Source of the DNA: Miscanthus floridulus
Taxonomy: Eukaryota; Streptophyta; Magnoliopsida; Poales; Poaceae
Reading direction: 5' to 3'
Assembly: GCF_019320115.1 (NCBI RefSeq)
Contig: NC_089583.1
Coordinates: 83,841,928 to 83,905,927 of the forward strand
DNA: 64,000 nt
In this document: one piece after another, positions 22,736-35,198 of the stretch
How positions within the stretch are numbered: position 1 is the first letter of the stretch
Layout: each line of letters opens with the position of its first letter
Translations under genes and position numbers: made by a program
Notes under the pieces: generated by a model
What the model saw: only the letters and a program-made list of their open reading frames with translations
The model's database searches: none
Told to the model about the DNA's origin: nothing

Positions 22736-23700
22736 GCATTTTTAGGGACCGGGCGGGACGGAGTCGTGGATCCTAGCGTCGAGCGCAGCTGAGGCATTTT
22801 TTGGGATCAGGCAAGATGGAGTCTCGGATCCTGGCGTCGGGCGTAGCCGAGGCATTTTTATGGATCGGACGAGATGGAGTCTCAGATGCTGGCGTCGGGT
22901 GCAGCCGAGGCAGTTTAGGGATCAGGCAAGATAGAGTTATGGATCCTGGTGTTGGGCACAACCGAGGTAGTGTAGGGATCGGGTGAGATAGAGTCGCAGA
23001 TCCTAGCATCGGGCGCAACCATGGTGGTTTAGGGATCGAGCAAGATGAACTCGTGGATCCTAGAGTTGGGTGCAGCTAAGGCAATTTAGGGATCAGGCGA
23101 GATAGAGTATCGAATCCTAGCATCGGGCACAGTAGAGGCAGTTTAGGGATCAGGCGAGACAGAGTCATAGATCCTAGCGTCGAGTGCAACTGAGGTGGTT
23201 TAGGGATCGGGCGAGACAGACTCATGGATCCTAGCGTCGGGTGCAGCCGAGGCAGTTTATGGATCGGGCAAGATGAAGTCTCAGATCCTAGCATCGGGCA
23301 CAACCGAGGCGGTTTAGGGATCAGGTGAGGTAGACTCATGGATCATAGCATCGGTTGTAGCCAAGGCAGTTTAGGGATCGGGCGAGATAGAGTCTCAGAT
23401 CTTGGCATCGAGCACAGCCAAGGTAGTTTAGGTATCGGGCGAGACGGAGTCGTGGATCCTAGCGTTGGGCGTAGCCGAGGTAGTTTAGGGATCGAGCGAG
23501 ACGGAGTCTTGGATCTGAGCATTGGGCGTAGCCAAGGCAGTTTAGGGATCGAGTGAGATGGAGTCGCGGATCCTGACATTGGGCGCCGCCAAGGCAGTTT
23601 AGGGATCAGGCGAGATAGACTCACGAATCCTAGCATCAGGAGCAGCCGAGGGATCGGGTGAGTCAGAGTCATGGACCTAGGCACAGCCGAGGCGTTGGGT
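22735..23700. repeat. ~59-bp minisatellite in the Gypsy 3' region, about 16 units
   Basis: Tandem units of 58-60 bp begin near GCAGTTTAGGGATCGGGCGA and contain GGATCCTAGCGTCGGGC. Spacing is regular from 22737 to about 23640. Frames through it on either strand are composition artefacts. Variable tandem arrays between the coding region and the 3' LTR are characteristic of Tat-lineage elements. Confidence 0.9.
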
Positions 23701-24686
23701 GTCTTGAGCTCCTGAGCCCCGTTGGGCTTGGTAGGGGTCGGTTGAGTTTTGTGTGTTACCCCATCCATGGTTTCTCACAACCGGAGGGGCTGAGCTAATG
23801 TCGCTTGCCTAGATGGCTCGTGTGACGGTGAGCTCGCTAACGGGCACATTCGAGTGAAGTTTGGGTCCATCATTCGTAACGACGTCAGCATAGCCCTCAT
23901 GTGGCACTTGACTGCTCCTTAACTCACAACTTGACAGATGCCTAGGTCATTCAGGAGACCGACCCAGGTGGCTCGCTGGCCTCCCCTAGATGGAGATTCT
24001 GTGGGCATCGCTAGAGGTTAGGATCGAACATGAAGGTTGAGATGACCCTGTCTACTTCAGGGCAGACTAGGCGAGGGCCGCTTGGGCCTCATTTGTGTTT
24101 TCTCCCCTGGCTCTATTTGACGCAAGGCGGCCTCGAGTCCTTCATGGGCCAGCCTTCGAACCCTGATCGGTCGTTGCTCATGTTGAATGAGGCAACTGTC
24201 GTTTCGTGATGCAACATAGAGCGTTGTAATGCATTTAACTGCATATGCGATGCTTTGGATGTATGGAATGAATGAATATGTGCATGGATGAATGAATGTT
24301 CATATAAAGAAATAGTGGGGGTTGGTAATGTTACCTTGATAACTCCAGTGACTGGGTTTGAGGAGCTCCTATCGGATATGTCCGACCAGGATCCGCGCTC
24401 GTCGTTCGTGAAAGAGTCGGCATGGCCCACATGGGGCATCCCTCTTCTCCTTACCTATCTCTCGGCATTTGCCTGAGCTGTCCGATCAACTCTGGAGGCC
24501 CGTTGGTTTCTCTTTGGCGAAGATCCTGATGTTGGGCCCTTCTAGGTCCTGCTTGGGAAGGCAAAGAGCCGCTTGTGCCTTGTTTCCTATGCCCGACGTG
24601 TGATAGTGATGGGCTATGCCTAGGCCACGTTTCGTCTGACCAGGCGTTGTCTTGTCGGGCAGGGTGCGTCCCATCGGTCAGGGCGC
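23701..24686 (-). other. Gypsy 3' untranslated region, no genes
   Basis: Continues the element between the minisatellite and the nested solo LTR. No domain is recognisable. Open frames up to 108 codons (24113-24439) are unsupported. Confidence 0.5.
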
Positions 24687-27106
24687 TGTAGGGTTGAGAT
24701 GGCGACTAGAGAAGAGGTGAATAGTCATTTATAAAACTTAATCGTGTTGGCTAACCGAAACAAGTATAGAATTAAAACTATTGGTCTAGCCAAGACTATA
24801 CCCCTCTATCTATGTTCTCTAGCACCTTGCAAAGATCCTAATTAAGCAACAAAGGTGCCAGTCTAACTAGAGTTCACGTAACCAATTCTAGGAGCAAGGT
24901 CACACAAACCTATGTCACTAGTATTTCAAGCAATGAGGGAGCTCCCACACATGTTAGTAAGCAAAAGCGCAAAGCCAACTAAGCTCATTACAATGCTCAA
25001 TAACAAGGCAACCAATGCCAAATTAGAGAGCGTAAATACTTAGCTATACAAACTAAGCAAAGTGACTAACAAGGTTACATAAACCAAATTAGTCACGCAA
25101 GGAAGCTACTTCTATGCTACACAAGCAAGAACATAACTAGTGAGCTACACAAGCTAGCTAATTACAAGAGCAACTACACAAGCACAATGTATATAAAAGT
25201 AATTAGAAGCTTGTGTAAGGGGATTGCAAACCAATGGGAAGAACAAGGTTGACACGGTGATTTTCTCCCAAGGTTCACGTGCTTGCCAACACGCTATGTC
25301 CCCGTTGTGTCGACCGCTCACTTGGTGGTTCGACGGCTAATTGGCATCACCCACGAAGCCCACACATCAAGCACTGCAAGAACCTACCATGAAAGTGAGG
25401 GTAGCTCAATGACACGCTTTACTAGAGTTGCTCTTCGTGGCTCCCGCGGGGCGAGCAGAATGCCCCTCACAAAGCTCTTCTCTAGAGCACCACACAAGCT
25501 TCTTGCGGGCTTTGATGGAGACCACCACCAAGCCATCTAGGAGGTGGCAACCTCCAAGAGTAACAAGCACCACCGGCTTGCAACTCGATCACCTAGTGCC
25601 ACTCGATACAACCTCACGATGCAATCACACTAGAATCGCTCTCTCATACAATCGGATGATCACTATCAAGCATATGTGAGATGGAGGGCTCCCAAGCACT
25701 CTCAAGCATGGATAGAAAGTCCCCCAAGGTGCTCCCCCCTGAGCCATGTTCGAGACCATATTCTATTTATAGCCCCATGGGCGAAACAAGCCGTTACCCC
25801 TTCACTGGGTGTTTTTTGGGTTGACTGAACACGCCAGTCATATCGACCGGACGTAGGACCTCAGCGTCCAGTCAATGGATGCTCGCCATGTGTCGCCACC
25901 ATTCAAACACAGTCGCTCGATCTCAATGGTCCAATGATGACCGGACGTAGCTGCTCAAAGTGACCGAACGTAGGATCCTAGCGTCCTGTCGTTTCCAGTA
26001 AGGTTCCAGTCGCGACCGGACGTGTCCGATCGGTCACGATCGGATGCAGCATCAGCGTCCGGTCCTTCTCCAACTTCTCTATGTTGCCTATGTCACTGTA
26101 CGATAGCCTAACAAGACACACCCTGCCAGCGTCTGGTCACTTTCAGTGCCAGCGTCCGGTCATGAGACTGAGACCACGCTTACTGCTACCACTGACCGGA
26201 CGTAGGACTCCAGCCTCCGATCACCACATGATCAGCGTCCAATCCACTCTATAAGACCCTATCTTTTTTTGTCTAGGGCGCCGGTGGAGTTTTGACCCCT
26301 TGCCTCCGTTCTATCACCGAGTTGATCCACATCAACTCCAACTTCTTCTCCTTTACAAATGTGCCAACAACACCAAGTATACACCACCATGTGTATGTGT
26401 GTTAGCATTTTCATAATCATTTTCCAAAGGATTAGCCACTCAACTTGCCATGCCACTCAATCCTAGCAATGATGCAAAGTTAGATCACTCGAGTGGCACT
26501 AGATGACCGATATGCAAACAAGTTTGCCCCTCTTGATAGTACGGCCATCTATCCTAAACCCGATCATAAACTTCTCTACACACCTATGACCGGTGAAATA
26601 AAATGCCCTAGGTTATACCTTTGCCTTGTGCATTTCATTCCATCTCCTCCAATGTCGATGCAACACATGCACCAACACAATCAACAATGATATGATCCAC
26701 TTCATATCATTACGTGATCATATTGGTTCATCAATCTTGACTTCACTTGCTTTTCGCCATTGCCTTCGTCCATCAGCGCCAAATCTTGCTTAAGCTTCAC
26801 TATCACGCGGTCCATCGCTCCAAAGCCTCCAACTTGCCCTTCACGCTTGCAACCGGTCCATCAAGCCAAGTCATGTCTTGATCTTCTCCACCTTGATCAC
26901 ATGACTCAATGTCATGTCTCATTTGCAATGAGCTCCTTCATCATCACATGTGTGAGCTTTGCAACATCTCCAAGCCATTTTCACCTTCATGGCATATGTT
27001 GGTCACACACATGTACCTATGGACTAATCACTTGTGTATCTCACATAAACATAATTAATCCACCTATGTTGTCACTCAATTACCAAAACCACACAAGGAC
27101 CTTTTA
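24687..27106 (-). mobile_element. Solo LTR of a Sirevirus-type Copia family (2420 bp, TSD GGCGC)
   Basis: On the minus strand it matches the solo LTR at 55196-57508 along its length, including the start (AAAGGTCCTTGTGTGGTTTT, with the first T-G pair decayed to TA) and the end (GATGGCGACTAG followed by CAACCCTACA). The 5-bp duplication GGCGC lies at 24682-24686 and 27107-27111. No internal region is present, so it arose by LTR-LTR recombination after insertion into the Gypsy 3' region. Confidence 0.93.
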
Positions 27107-27111
27107 GGCGC

Positions 27112-27305
27112 GTCCCGTCGTATCCCATCTGCATTGAATAGGGGAGGGAGAGGGTTTTTTGCCCCTGTCGTTCACCTTTCCCCAACTACTACACCTCCTT
27201 CTAAAATAGGGGAAGGGAGAGGGCTTTTCGTCCCATTCCTTCGCCTATTCCCCATCTTCCATCTTCCTTCTCGCCAAGAGCATTTGTGCACCGTGGCGGT
27301 TCCTA

Positions 27306-27336
<31 letters not shown>

Positions 27337-27440
27337 GGAGAGGAGAAACTTATGGATCCATTCATGAATCTAGAGCGCAATGTCGAGCTAGAGGTCATCC
27401 AATGTAGATGAGGTGGTGCTGACTGCTTTTGTCGAAGGAG
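27112..27440. other. Gypsy 3' region with a GA microsatellite
   Basis: Contains a (GA)n-rich tract at 27307-27345. No gene; the upstream part of the antisense frame described next may extend into it but is too degenerate to read. Confidence 0.45.
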
Positions 27441-27851
27441 GTGGCGCACTGGAGGGTACTGCACATTACCGGCTTCATCGCCGTCTACGAGGCCTTCATT
27501 GGGATAGAGCCACATGTGGACTCCTTGCAATGAATCTTCTCCGAGCGAGTCTTGTCGGAGGGGAAGCTGCTCAGGACTATGTTGGTGGGGGGTTTTGCCC
27601 TTGTAGCTGCTTAGGTTGGCCAGTACATAAAGTTTGATGAGACATCCTCTAGCCTCGACGGCCATACTTCGGTGGGCAGTGTCCATGTCCAGGCGCTGCC
27701 TCGAATGCATGAGAAAGGTTCAAAGCTCCATGCTCTTCTACTGAGCATCTATGGGTGCGACGCCCTTGAGGTACCCATTACGCTCACCGAAGTCGAGGGA
27801 GCAGAACCGGGCAGGGCCCTTGTGGATGTGGTTATTTCTGGCGGCATGTGA
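27441..27851 (+). pseudogene. Antisense ORF remnant ('putative gypsy-type transposon' domain) of the Tat element
   Basis: On the plus strand, opposite to gag-pol, a frame of 137 codons from 27441 to a TGA at 27849-27851 contains the block VLHITGFIAVYEAFIGIEP. This is the characteristic wording of the family named 'putative gypsy type transposon' (Transposase_28). Two internal stops (a TGA after the PHVDSLQ stretch, and a TAG) break it. Its place, between integrase and the 3' LTR in antisense, matches the extra ORF described in Grande and Retand elements. Its function is not established. Confidence 0.65.
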
Positions 27852-28376
27852 CATGGACTCACCTTTTGCATCAGTTGATGCCATAGAGCGGCCATAGTAG
27901 TGTTTGGAGTAGAAGTATTCAGCAAATGTAATCATTAAGTTCACGGGGGAGCCCCCGTGTGAATAGTTTTTGTATCAATGAATACATTAGTTCTGTTTTG
28001 TGATAGAATCACTATCTGTTCCTTATTTTTTATCCTAGCATAGCTTTGTTTTTATCCTTTTTTTGCATCTGCCCATTCATTCCGTAGGCTACAACTTTAA
28101 GAACCCGGGCGTGGCCCATGAGGCTCGGCTGGTCGTAACCGTAGGTCGTGGCGGGGTGCGCTTAGTCAGGAGTAAAAACAAAGTCAAATAGGGGCAATGC
28201 TCTTTCATTCGGGCAAAAAGTTTTTACCATGTGATAGTAAAAAAAGAGGTTGTATTGTATCCTCATGGAGCCCCCAAGCGACCCGGGCCAAAAATGTTCA
28301 GGCTGGGGCGCTTTATAGGAGCAAGCGTTGAATAAAAGTGGTAAGACCGAATTTAGGGGAAAAACGATGTGGCTGT
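27852..28376 (-). other. Gypsy spacer between antisense ORF and integrase end
   Basis: No gene. Contains GGAGCCCCCGTGTGAATAG and a related GAGCCCCCAAGCGACCCGGG string, short echoes of the polypurine-tract region. Confidence 0.45.
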
Positions 28377-29480
28377 TCAATGTTTCAAGTGTTGGTGAGA
28401 ACATTGCCGTTGTCGTCCTTCAGTCAGTAGGTGCCTGGTTGGATCACCTCGGTCACCATATAGGGACCTAGAGAGTTTGTGCTTCTCCTTCGTTGATTGG
28501 GTTCTTTGGAGTACGAGATCACCAACTTCGAGGATCCTCTCCCTGATCTTCCTTTCGTGGTACCAGTGGAGAGTTTGCTGGTAGCGAGCGGAGTGGATGA
28601 TGGTTGTCTCACGGGCCTCCTCGAGTAGGTTGATAGTGTCTTGCTGAGCCTCCGCAGCCCAGTCGTGGTCGAAAGCCTTCACTCTTGGGGGCTGTGGTCG
28701 AGGTCGAAGGGCAGCACTGCTTTAGCTCTGTAGGCCAAGAAGAAGGGTGTGAACCCTATGGATTGGTTTAGGGTCATTCTTAGGCTCCAAATGATCATTG
28801 GGACCTCTGCAACCCATCTCCCGGTGTACTTGTTGAGTCGGTCGAAGATGCATGGCTTAAGTCCTTGAAGGACCATGCCATTAGCACGCTCGACCTGACC
28901 GTTAGTATGTGGATGTCCAACCGAGGCCTAGTCGATCCTGATGACATATCCATCACTGAAGTCCAGGAACTTCTTCTCGGTGAAGTTAGTTTTGTGGTCA
29001 GTGATGATACAATTAGAAATGTCGAACCGGTAGATGATGTCGAGGAAGAATTTAACCACCTCTTCTGAGCGCATGTTGGTGATGGGCTTGGCCTCTATCC
29101 ACTCGGTGAACTTGTCGACTACTACGAGCAGGTGAGTGAAACCACCCGGGCCCTTTTTGAGGGGTCCTACCATGTCGAGGCCCTAGACCACGAATGGCCT
29201 AGTGATGGGGATGGTTTGAAGCTCCTATACCGACAAATGAGTTTGCCGAGCGTAGAATTTACATCCCTCACACCTGTGGATGACCTCCTCTGCATCTCGT
29301 AGTGCGGTGGGCCAGTAAAAACCTTGGCAAAAGGCTTTTTCGACCAATGACCTCAGGGACGTGTGATGTCCGTAGATCTCGACATGGACCTCGAGGAGGA
29401 GCTGTTTCACCTGGTTGATAGGGATGCACTTCATGAGCACCCCCGATGGACTTCGTTTGTAGAGTTTGTTAGCGAGCACG
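28377..29480 (-). pseudogene. Gypsy integrase, broken
   Basis: Reading leftward: an H2C2-type zinc-binding N-terminal block at 29225-29479 (HVEIYGHHTSLRSL, then CEGCKFYARQ), the catalytic core at 28928-29173 (VVVDKFTEWIEAKP and ISNCIITDHKTNF, giving the first two catalytic aspartates), core continuation at 28679-28876 (a block near TPFFLAYRAKAVLP) and a C-terminal region at 28377-28682 (VGDLVLQR). The pieces lie in different frames with stops between them. The intact enzyme would insert the cDNA; this one is dead. Confidence 0.85.
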
Positions 29481-30981
29481 ACAAGGGTCTTGGCACATCG
29501 AGTGATCCATCGAGCTTCAGTCCTTTCAGGTGGGAGAACCTCCTCGAGGAGGTAGGTGAGTAGCGCCGCTCGCTAGTCAGTTTGATCAAGTGCCAACACG
29601 GCAACGTCGGTGGGTGATGTCGTCATGGAGGCACTGGGGTTAGAGCCCCCAAGTGCCGGCTTGGTGTCAGGGTCGGAGCCCCTGGGCGTCGGCTTGGCAT
29701 AGGGGTGTGTCTAGATTGGACCTTCTAGGACGCGGGCGGATGGCTCATGGAGATCGTTGATGAAGATCCTGCTCGAAGACGGATCCTGCCTGGCGGCCAA
29801 TTTTTGCGAGAAAATTGGAGGCATAGTTGTCCTTTTGGGGGATGTGATGCAGCTCGATCCCCTAGAATTTATCCTTGAGCTTGCGCACCTCCTGGGAGTA
29901 TGCTGCCATGAGGGGTGTTTTGCAAGAGGACTCCTTCATGACTTGGTCAACGACCAACTCCAAGTCACCGTGGCCGTAGAGTCACGTAGCACCGAGCTCG
30001 ATGGTGATGCACAACCCGTTGATGAGAGCCTCATATTCCACAACATTGTTTGAGGCCGAGAAATGGAGGCAGATGGCGTAGCAGAGCCTACTCCCATCCA
30101 GGGAGATCAGAACCACTCCAGCCCTTGAGCCAGGCGCCATTACGGACCAATCGAAGTACATTGTTCAGTACTCGTGGGTGACGTCCGAGGTCGGCTGCTA
30201 GACCTCCGTCCATTCGACGACAAAATTCGTGAGAGCTTGAGATTTACTAGTGGTACGGGGGATACAACTGATGTCGTGGCCCATGATTTTGAGTGCCCAC
30301 TTGGAGATATGTCACGTAGTGTCGTAGTTGCGGATGATGTCCCTGAGTGGGTATGAAGTGACGATCGTGACTTTGTGGTCGGTGAAGTAGTGCAGGAGCT
30401 TCCGGGTCACCATCAGCACGGCGTATAGGAGTTTCTGCACCTGGGGGTACCAGACCTTGGGGTCGGTGAGTACCTCCCCGATGAAGTATATGGGTCGCTG
30501 GACCTTAAGGTGGAGTCTTGGCTCCTCTCTTTCGATGACCAGGGCGGTACTCACGACATGGTTGCTTGCTGCAACGTAGAGGAGGAGGGGTTCTCCTAGT
30601 TTGGGAGCGACGAGGATTGGGGCCGACGTCAGTGATGCTTTGAGGCTCTCTAGAGCATACTGAGCTTCCTTAGTCTAGACAAAGGCATCCGCCTTTTTGA
30701 GGAGCTTGTAGAGTGGCATCCCCATTCGTCAAGCCAGAAGATGAATCAGCTTAGGGCCGCCAGATAGTCGGTGAGCCTTTGTACGCCCTTGACATTGTGT
30801 ATAGGGCCCATATTGGAGATGGCCATGATCTTTTCGGGGTTGGCCTCGATGCCACGCTCGGACACAATGTATCCAAGTAGCTTCCCCTTCGAAACTCTAA
30901 AAACACATTTTTGAGATTTAGCTTGATGTTGAACCTTTAGAGGTTCGCGAATGTCACGGCCAAGTTTGCGATCAGGTCGCA
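29481..30981 (-). pseudogene. Gypsy RNase H and reverse-transcriptase connection, broken
   Basis: Fragments in several frames. 30746-30982 holds FRVSKGKLLGYIVSERGIEANPEKI, the end of the reverse-transcriptase domain (thumb entry). 30312-30554 holds VQKLLYAVLMVTRKLLHYF, typical of Gypsy RNase H. 29481-30300 corresponds to the rest of RNase H and the linker to integrase, with no long clean frame. Multiple frameshifts and stops. Confidence 0.75.
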
Positions 30982-31596
30982 AGCTTGAGCCATTTTGACC
31001 ACTATGTCATCAACATAGACAGTGATGGATGGTTTTGGCCGGTCGACTTGATCAGGTTGGTCAAGTGGGTCGATCTGATCGACGAAGCATTGCTGCATGC
31101 ACCGCTGATAAGTGGCGCTAGCATTCTTTAGGCCAAAAGGCATGGTTACGTAGCGGTACGAACCATACGAGGTGATGAATGAGGTTGCGATTTGATCAGA
31201 CTCTTTCATCGCAATCTGGTGATAGCCTAAGTAGGCATCCAAAAAGGAGAGGATCCCGCATCCCGAGGTAGAGTCGACTATCTGGTCTATGCGTGGCAAA
31301 GGAAAGTGATCCTTCGGACATGCTTTGTTGAGGTCAGTATAATCAACGCACATTCTCAATTTCTCAGTCTTCTTTTTAACAAGAATATGATTGGCAAGCC
31401 AGTCAGAGTGATATACCTCCCTAATGAATCCGTCTGCTAGGAGTTTGGTGATCTCTTTGCCTATGGCCCTATGCCTCTCGTCGTTGAAGCGATGCTGGTG
31501 TTGCATTGCAGGCTTTGAGCCTGGGATGAGGCGCAGTGCATGCTCAACGATGTCCTGTGGTATGCCCAACATGTTAGATGGCTTCCGTGTGAAGAC
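30982..31596 (-). pseudogene. Gypsy reverse transcriptase, interrupted by the nested Copia element
   Basis: A clean frame of about 200 codons on minus with the expected motif order: GFIREVYHSDWLANHILVKK, then LRMCVDYTDLNKACPKDHFP, then FLDAYLGYHQI, then TMPFGLKNASATYQR, then the active-site YVDDIVVK. The upstream end is cut at 31596-31601 by the Copia insertion, and the preceding coding DNA resumes at 37798. The open frame runs on into the Copia LTR as far as 31962, but that extension is not part of this gene. Confidence 0.92.
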
Positions 31597-31601
31597 ATCG
31601 C

Positions 31602-32980
31602 TGTAAGGAAAATGGACCCTAGTCCCATTTACTTTGGATTTTGGTGTTTGATGACTAACACAACCAAATTGGACTAATGAATTTGTAAGTGTTATGTTTT
31701 GTAGTTCAATAGGGTGCAAGACGTGACTTGGACAAAGGCGACGTGATGATCCGATGATCAACACCATAAGCAAGACCTTAGGAGCACAAGAAAAGACACA
31801 ACATATCAAGTAAAGTCCAAGCACGAAGATAGGAACCAAGCCGGACACAAGATCATGAAGAAACGAGCTCACAAAGGGCATAGAACGCTGCACAGGATGC
31901 TGCACAGGATGCTCCAATGCATAGGATGCTGCACCGGACGCTGCACAGGATGCTTCGATCAAGCAACAACAAAGTCAACAGCAGCGATCGGACGCTGCAT
32001 AGGACGCTCCGATGCACAGGACGCTGAGTGCCAGAGTCCGGTCAACATCAGTAAGGTTCCAGAGAGTCATTTTCGTGACCGAACACGTCCGGTCAGTACT
32101 GACAAGACGCTGGTCAGAGTCCGGTCAGTAGCAGAAAAGCAGGATTTCGTCCCCAACGGCTACTTTCTCAGTGGGGCTTATAAATAGACCCCCCAACCGG
32201 CCATTTGGAGTGTGTGGAACTGAGGAAACATACTAAGAGTGTTGATACACCATTTTAGTGATCTCCACATGCATAGTGCTTAGTGTTTTATTAGGTGATT
32301 AGCATAAGTGCTTTTGCGAAGTGCTTAGGTTGATTAGACCACTGCTTATGCGCTTGCTCTAGGTGTATGCGTAGTGTTTAGTGAGGTTTGCATACCTCTT
32401 GCCACCCTATGCTTGTGAGCACAAGTGTTGTACATCGGAGGGGCTTGAAGTCTTGCGAGATCACACCAACCACGTTTGTGGTGTGGCCACCACCGTGTAC
32501 CAGAGAGAACATGGCCCGCGGCGTTTCGGTCGAAAGCTTGATAGTGAAGACGGTGGGGAGCATCCGGGAGAGGCTTGCCGAGAGGCACATCAGAGACCCA
32601 CTTGCACGTGGGAAAGGCCCGAGGCTATCCACGGAGTCACCCGACCGGGAGCTTGGCCCTTGCGAGGGATTCCTTGCGAGGGGCTCCAACGAGGACTAGG
32701 GGGAAGCTTGCGCGCTTCTCGATACCTCAGTAAAAATACCAGAGTCATCGACGGGAGTTTGCATATCTCTACCTTGCTCTTTAGCTTCCGCATTTACATT
32801 GATTACTTTACTATGTTTACGGTAGAGATAGCAACACACTAGCAAAACTATAGTTGCACATCTAGATAGCTTATCTATTGCATATGTTTTGCTAGGGTTA
32901 GAAAAAGAGGCCATAGTTTTAGAAGTTAGAATTTTAAGTTGCCTAATTCACCCCCCCTCTTAGGCATCACGGTCCCTTCA
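31602..32980 (+). repeat. 5' LTR of the nested Copia element
   Basis: Pairs with 36402-37792. It contains a TATAAATAGACCCCC box (32168-32182) consistent with a TATA element, preceded by GGACGCT/GTCCGGTCA repeats. An open frame of 153 codons at 32381-32842, without an ATG start, is preserved at the same place in the other LTR. Confidence 0.94.
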
Positions 32981-33000
32981 ATTGGTATCAGAGCCGGTTG
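32981..33000 (+). promoter_or_regulatory. Primer-binding site of the Copia element
   Basis: TTGGTATCAGAGCCGGTTGG directly follows the 5' LTR. TGGTATCAGAGC is the standard plant primer-binding core for initiator tRNA-Met. Confidence 0.9.
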
Positions 33001-33061
33001 GCTCATATTTGGACCCTTGGCTTAACCGCCATTGAGCCAACGTGATTGTAGAGTGGTTGGG

Positions 33062-35198
33062 ATGGATACCGCTAGGCCTCCACAATTTGACGGCACTAAC
33101 TTCCCATACTATAAAGCTAGAATGGCTTGCCACCTTGAGGTGATTGATTTGGGTGTATGGAGAGTCACTTATGATGGGACGAAACCCATCAAGAATCCCG
33201 AAAAACCCACAAAGAGTGATGAAAAGAAAATGCACTTCAATGCTAGAGCTAAAAATTGCTTGTTTGAATCACTTAGTATGGATGTTTTTAACCAAGTATT
33301 CACTTGAAATACGGCACATGAAATTTGGTTAAAACTCTAAGAGCTCCATGATGGCATAAGCAATGTCCGTGAGCAAAAACATTGTCTAGCAAAGCAAAAT
33401 TATGATTCCTTTACTATGAATGATGATGAGCTTGTTCATGATATGTATTCTCATTTGAATCTAATTATCAATGAGCTCCATTCTATAGGATTATTAAAGC
33501 TAGATGATGCGGACATCATGAGGAAGATCATCTCCATGCTACCACAAAAGAAATATGCAAGCATCATCACCATCCTTCACAACATGGAGGACTTGAGCAA
33601 TATGACCCTGGGCATAGCCATTGGCAAGTTAGTGGCATTTGAAATGTCACGTAAGATGGGGCAAGAAGAAGCTTCTTCATCAAGCAAAGGCAAAGCTCTC
33701 GCTTGTAGCGAGAAGAAAAAGATGAAGGGCAAGAAAGTTGAGTCAAGCTCAAGCTCAAGCTCCTCAAGTGAAGAAGAAGAAGATGAGGATGATGATGATG
33801 AACTAGAATCAAGTGATGATGATCAATCTTCCTCCTCCACCTTCGACCTTGATGAAGAATCAATCAAACTTATCAAAAAGGTGGAGAAGATGATCGTAAG
33901 GCTCAATGTCAAGGGTGTGCCCATCCAAATTCAAGACCTCATTTTCACTAATCAAAGAGATGAGCAAAGAAAGAAAGGATGCTATGGATGCGGTGAGTTG
34001 GGGCACTTTGTGGAAGTCTGTCCAAACAAGCCCACACCCAAGGCAAAGAAGAAGGCGTGCAAGAACAAAGCCCTCACATCAATAAGGGCATGGGATGATT
34101 CCTCAAGTGAAGAAGATCATCACAAGAGGCGAGGGCGCAAGCACTCATCATCAAGCTCTTCTCGTGTGTGCCTTATGGCACGAGATAATGAAAGCTCATC
34201 CTCTAGTGAGAGAGATAGTGATGATGATTTGCCTTCTTATAATACAATTGTGCAACAAAATCTTAAATATGCTAAAGTTTGCACTAGTCAACAAAAGAAG
34301 CTCAAAAATTTAAAAAAAGAGCTAGATAGTTCACAAGAAGCATACAAAAATTTGCTTGAACAATATGAAAACTTTGCAAATCTCAATGTTGAACTATCTA
34401 CTAAAATTGAGCAACTTGAGGCTAGTGCAACAACAAATGCATGCACAATCAATGATGAGCAACTTTTAAAGAAAAATGAAAAAATTAAAAGAAAAGTTAG
34501 CTAGCTCACAAGAAGCATATAATAGTTTGCTTGCTAAAATGGAAACCATGGTCAAACATTGTGATGAGCTAACTAATAAAGTTGCTAATCTTAAAGCCGT
34601 TAGCACAAACCCCACCAAGGCATCTAAAAAGAAAAGTTCTATCTTTAACATGTCTAAAAAGGATGCCTCTACTTCTTGTAATGATTTATGTTTAGACTCA
34701 CCTTTGTGCAACCAAGTTTGTGTTGAGAAAGTTATTGTAGATACATGCACATAAGAGGTTGCAAAGGAGAATGAGGAACTTAAGTAAGAAGTAGCTCGCC
34801 TCACCAAGGACTTGACTCAAGTAAAAGGCAAGGCGAAGCAAGCCTAACTTCATCAAGATAACACCGTCAAGGGAGTGAAGAAGCTTGATGAAGGACAAAC
34901 CATGGTTTGTTATGTGTGCCACAAGGAAGGTTACAAGTCCTATGAGTGCAAGGTGAAGAATGGGGGAGGAGCAAAGAAGAAGGAGAAAAAGCAAACAAGC
35001 AAGCTCTCCAACACCTACACCAACAAGGTGGACAAGAAGGCCTCCAAACCTTATCTCTTGAAGAAGAAAAATGACAAGGTGGTGGCCATCAAGGTGAACA
35101 AGCAAGCCAACAATGGGGTCAAACGCTTTTGGATGCCAAAGGAAATCATTTCAAACATGAAGAGCACCAAGAAGGTTTGGATCCCGAAAGGGAAGTGA
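33062..35198 (+). pseudogene. Copia gag (UBN2 type) with two zinc-knuckle regions, stops present
   Basis: The frame opens at ATG 33062 (block FDGTNFPYYKARMACHLE, typical of gag-polypeptide UBN2). A TGA at 33305-33307 and a TAA near 33340 break it. The main open part is 33416-34504, with a Ser/Glu/Asp-rich linker, a canonical CCHC knuckle (CYGCGELGHFVEVC) at about 33985-34025 and coiled-coil-like text after 34240. The reading continues in other frames at 34476-34754 and 34875-35198, where a second knuckle reads CYVCHKEGYKSYEC with Tyr in place of the zinc-binding His, followed by a very Lys-rich tail. The protein would form the capsid; this copy cannot make a full-length product. Confidence 0.85.

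Noticed and set aside
22735..23700. Regular ~59-bp repeats as a CRISPR array
   Set aside because: The units are fully tandem without unique spacers, lie inside an LTR retrotransposon, and the genome is a plant nuclear one.
31597..31962. N-terminal extension of the reverse-transcriptase frame
   Set aside because: This part lies inside the nested Copia LTR beyond the TSD, so the continuity is accidental.
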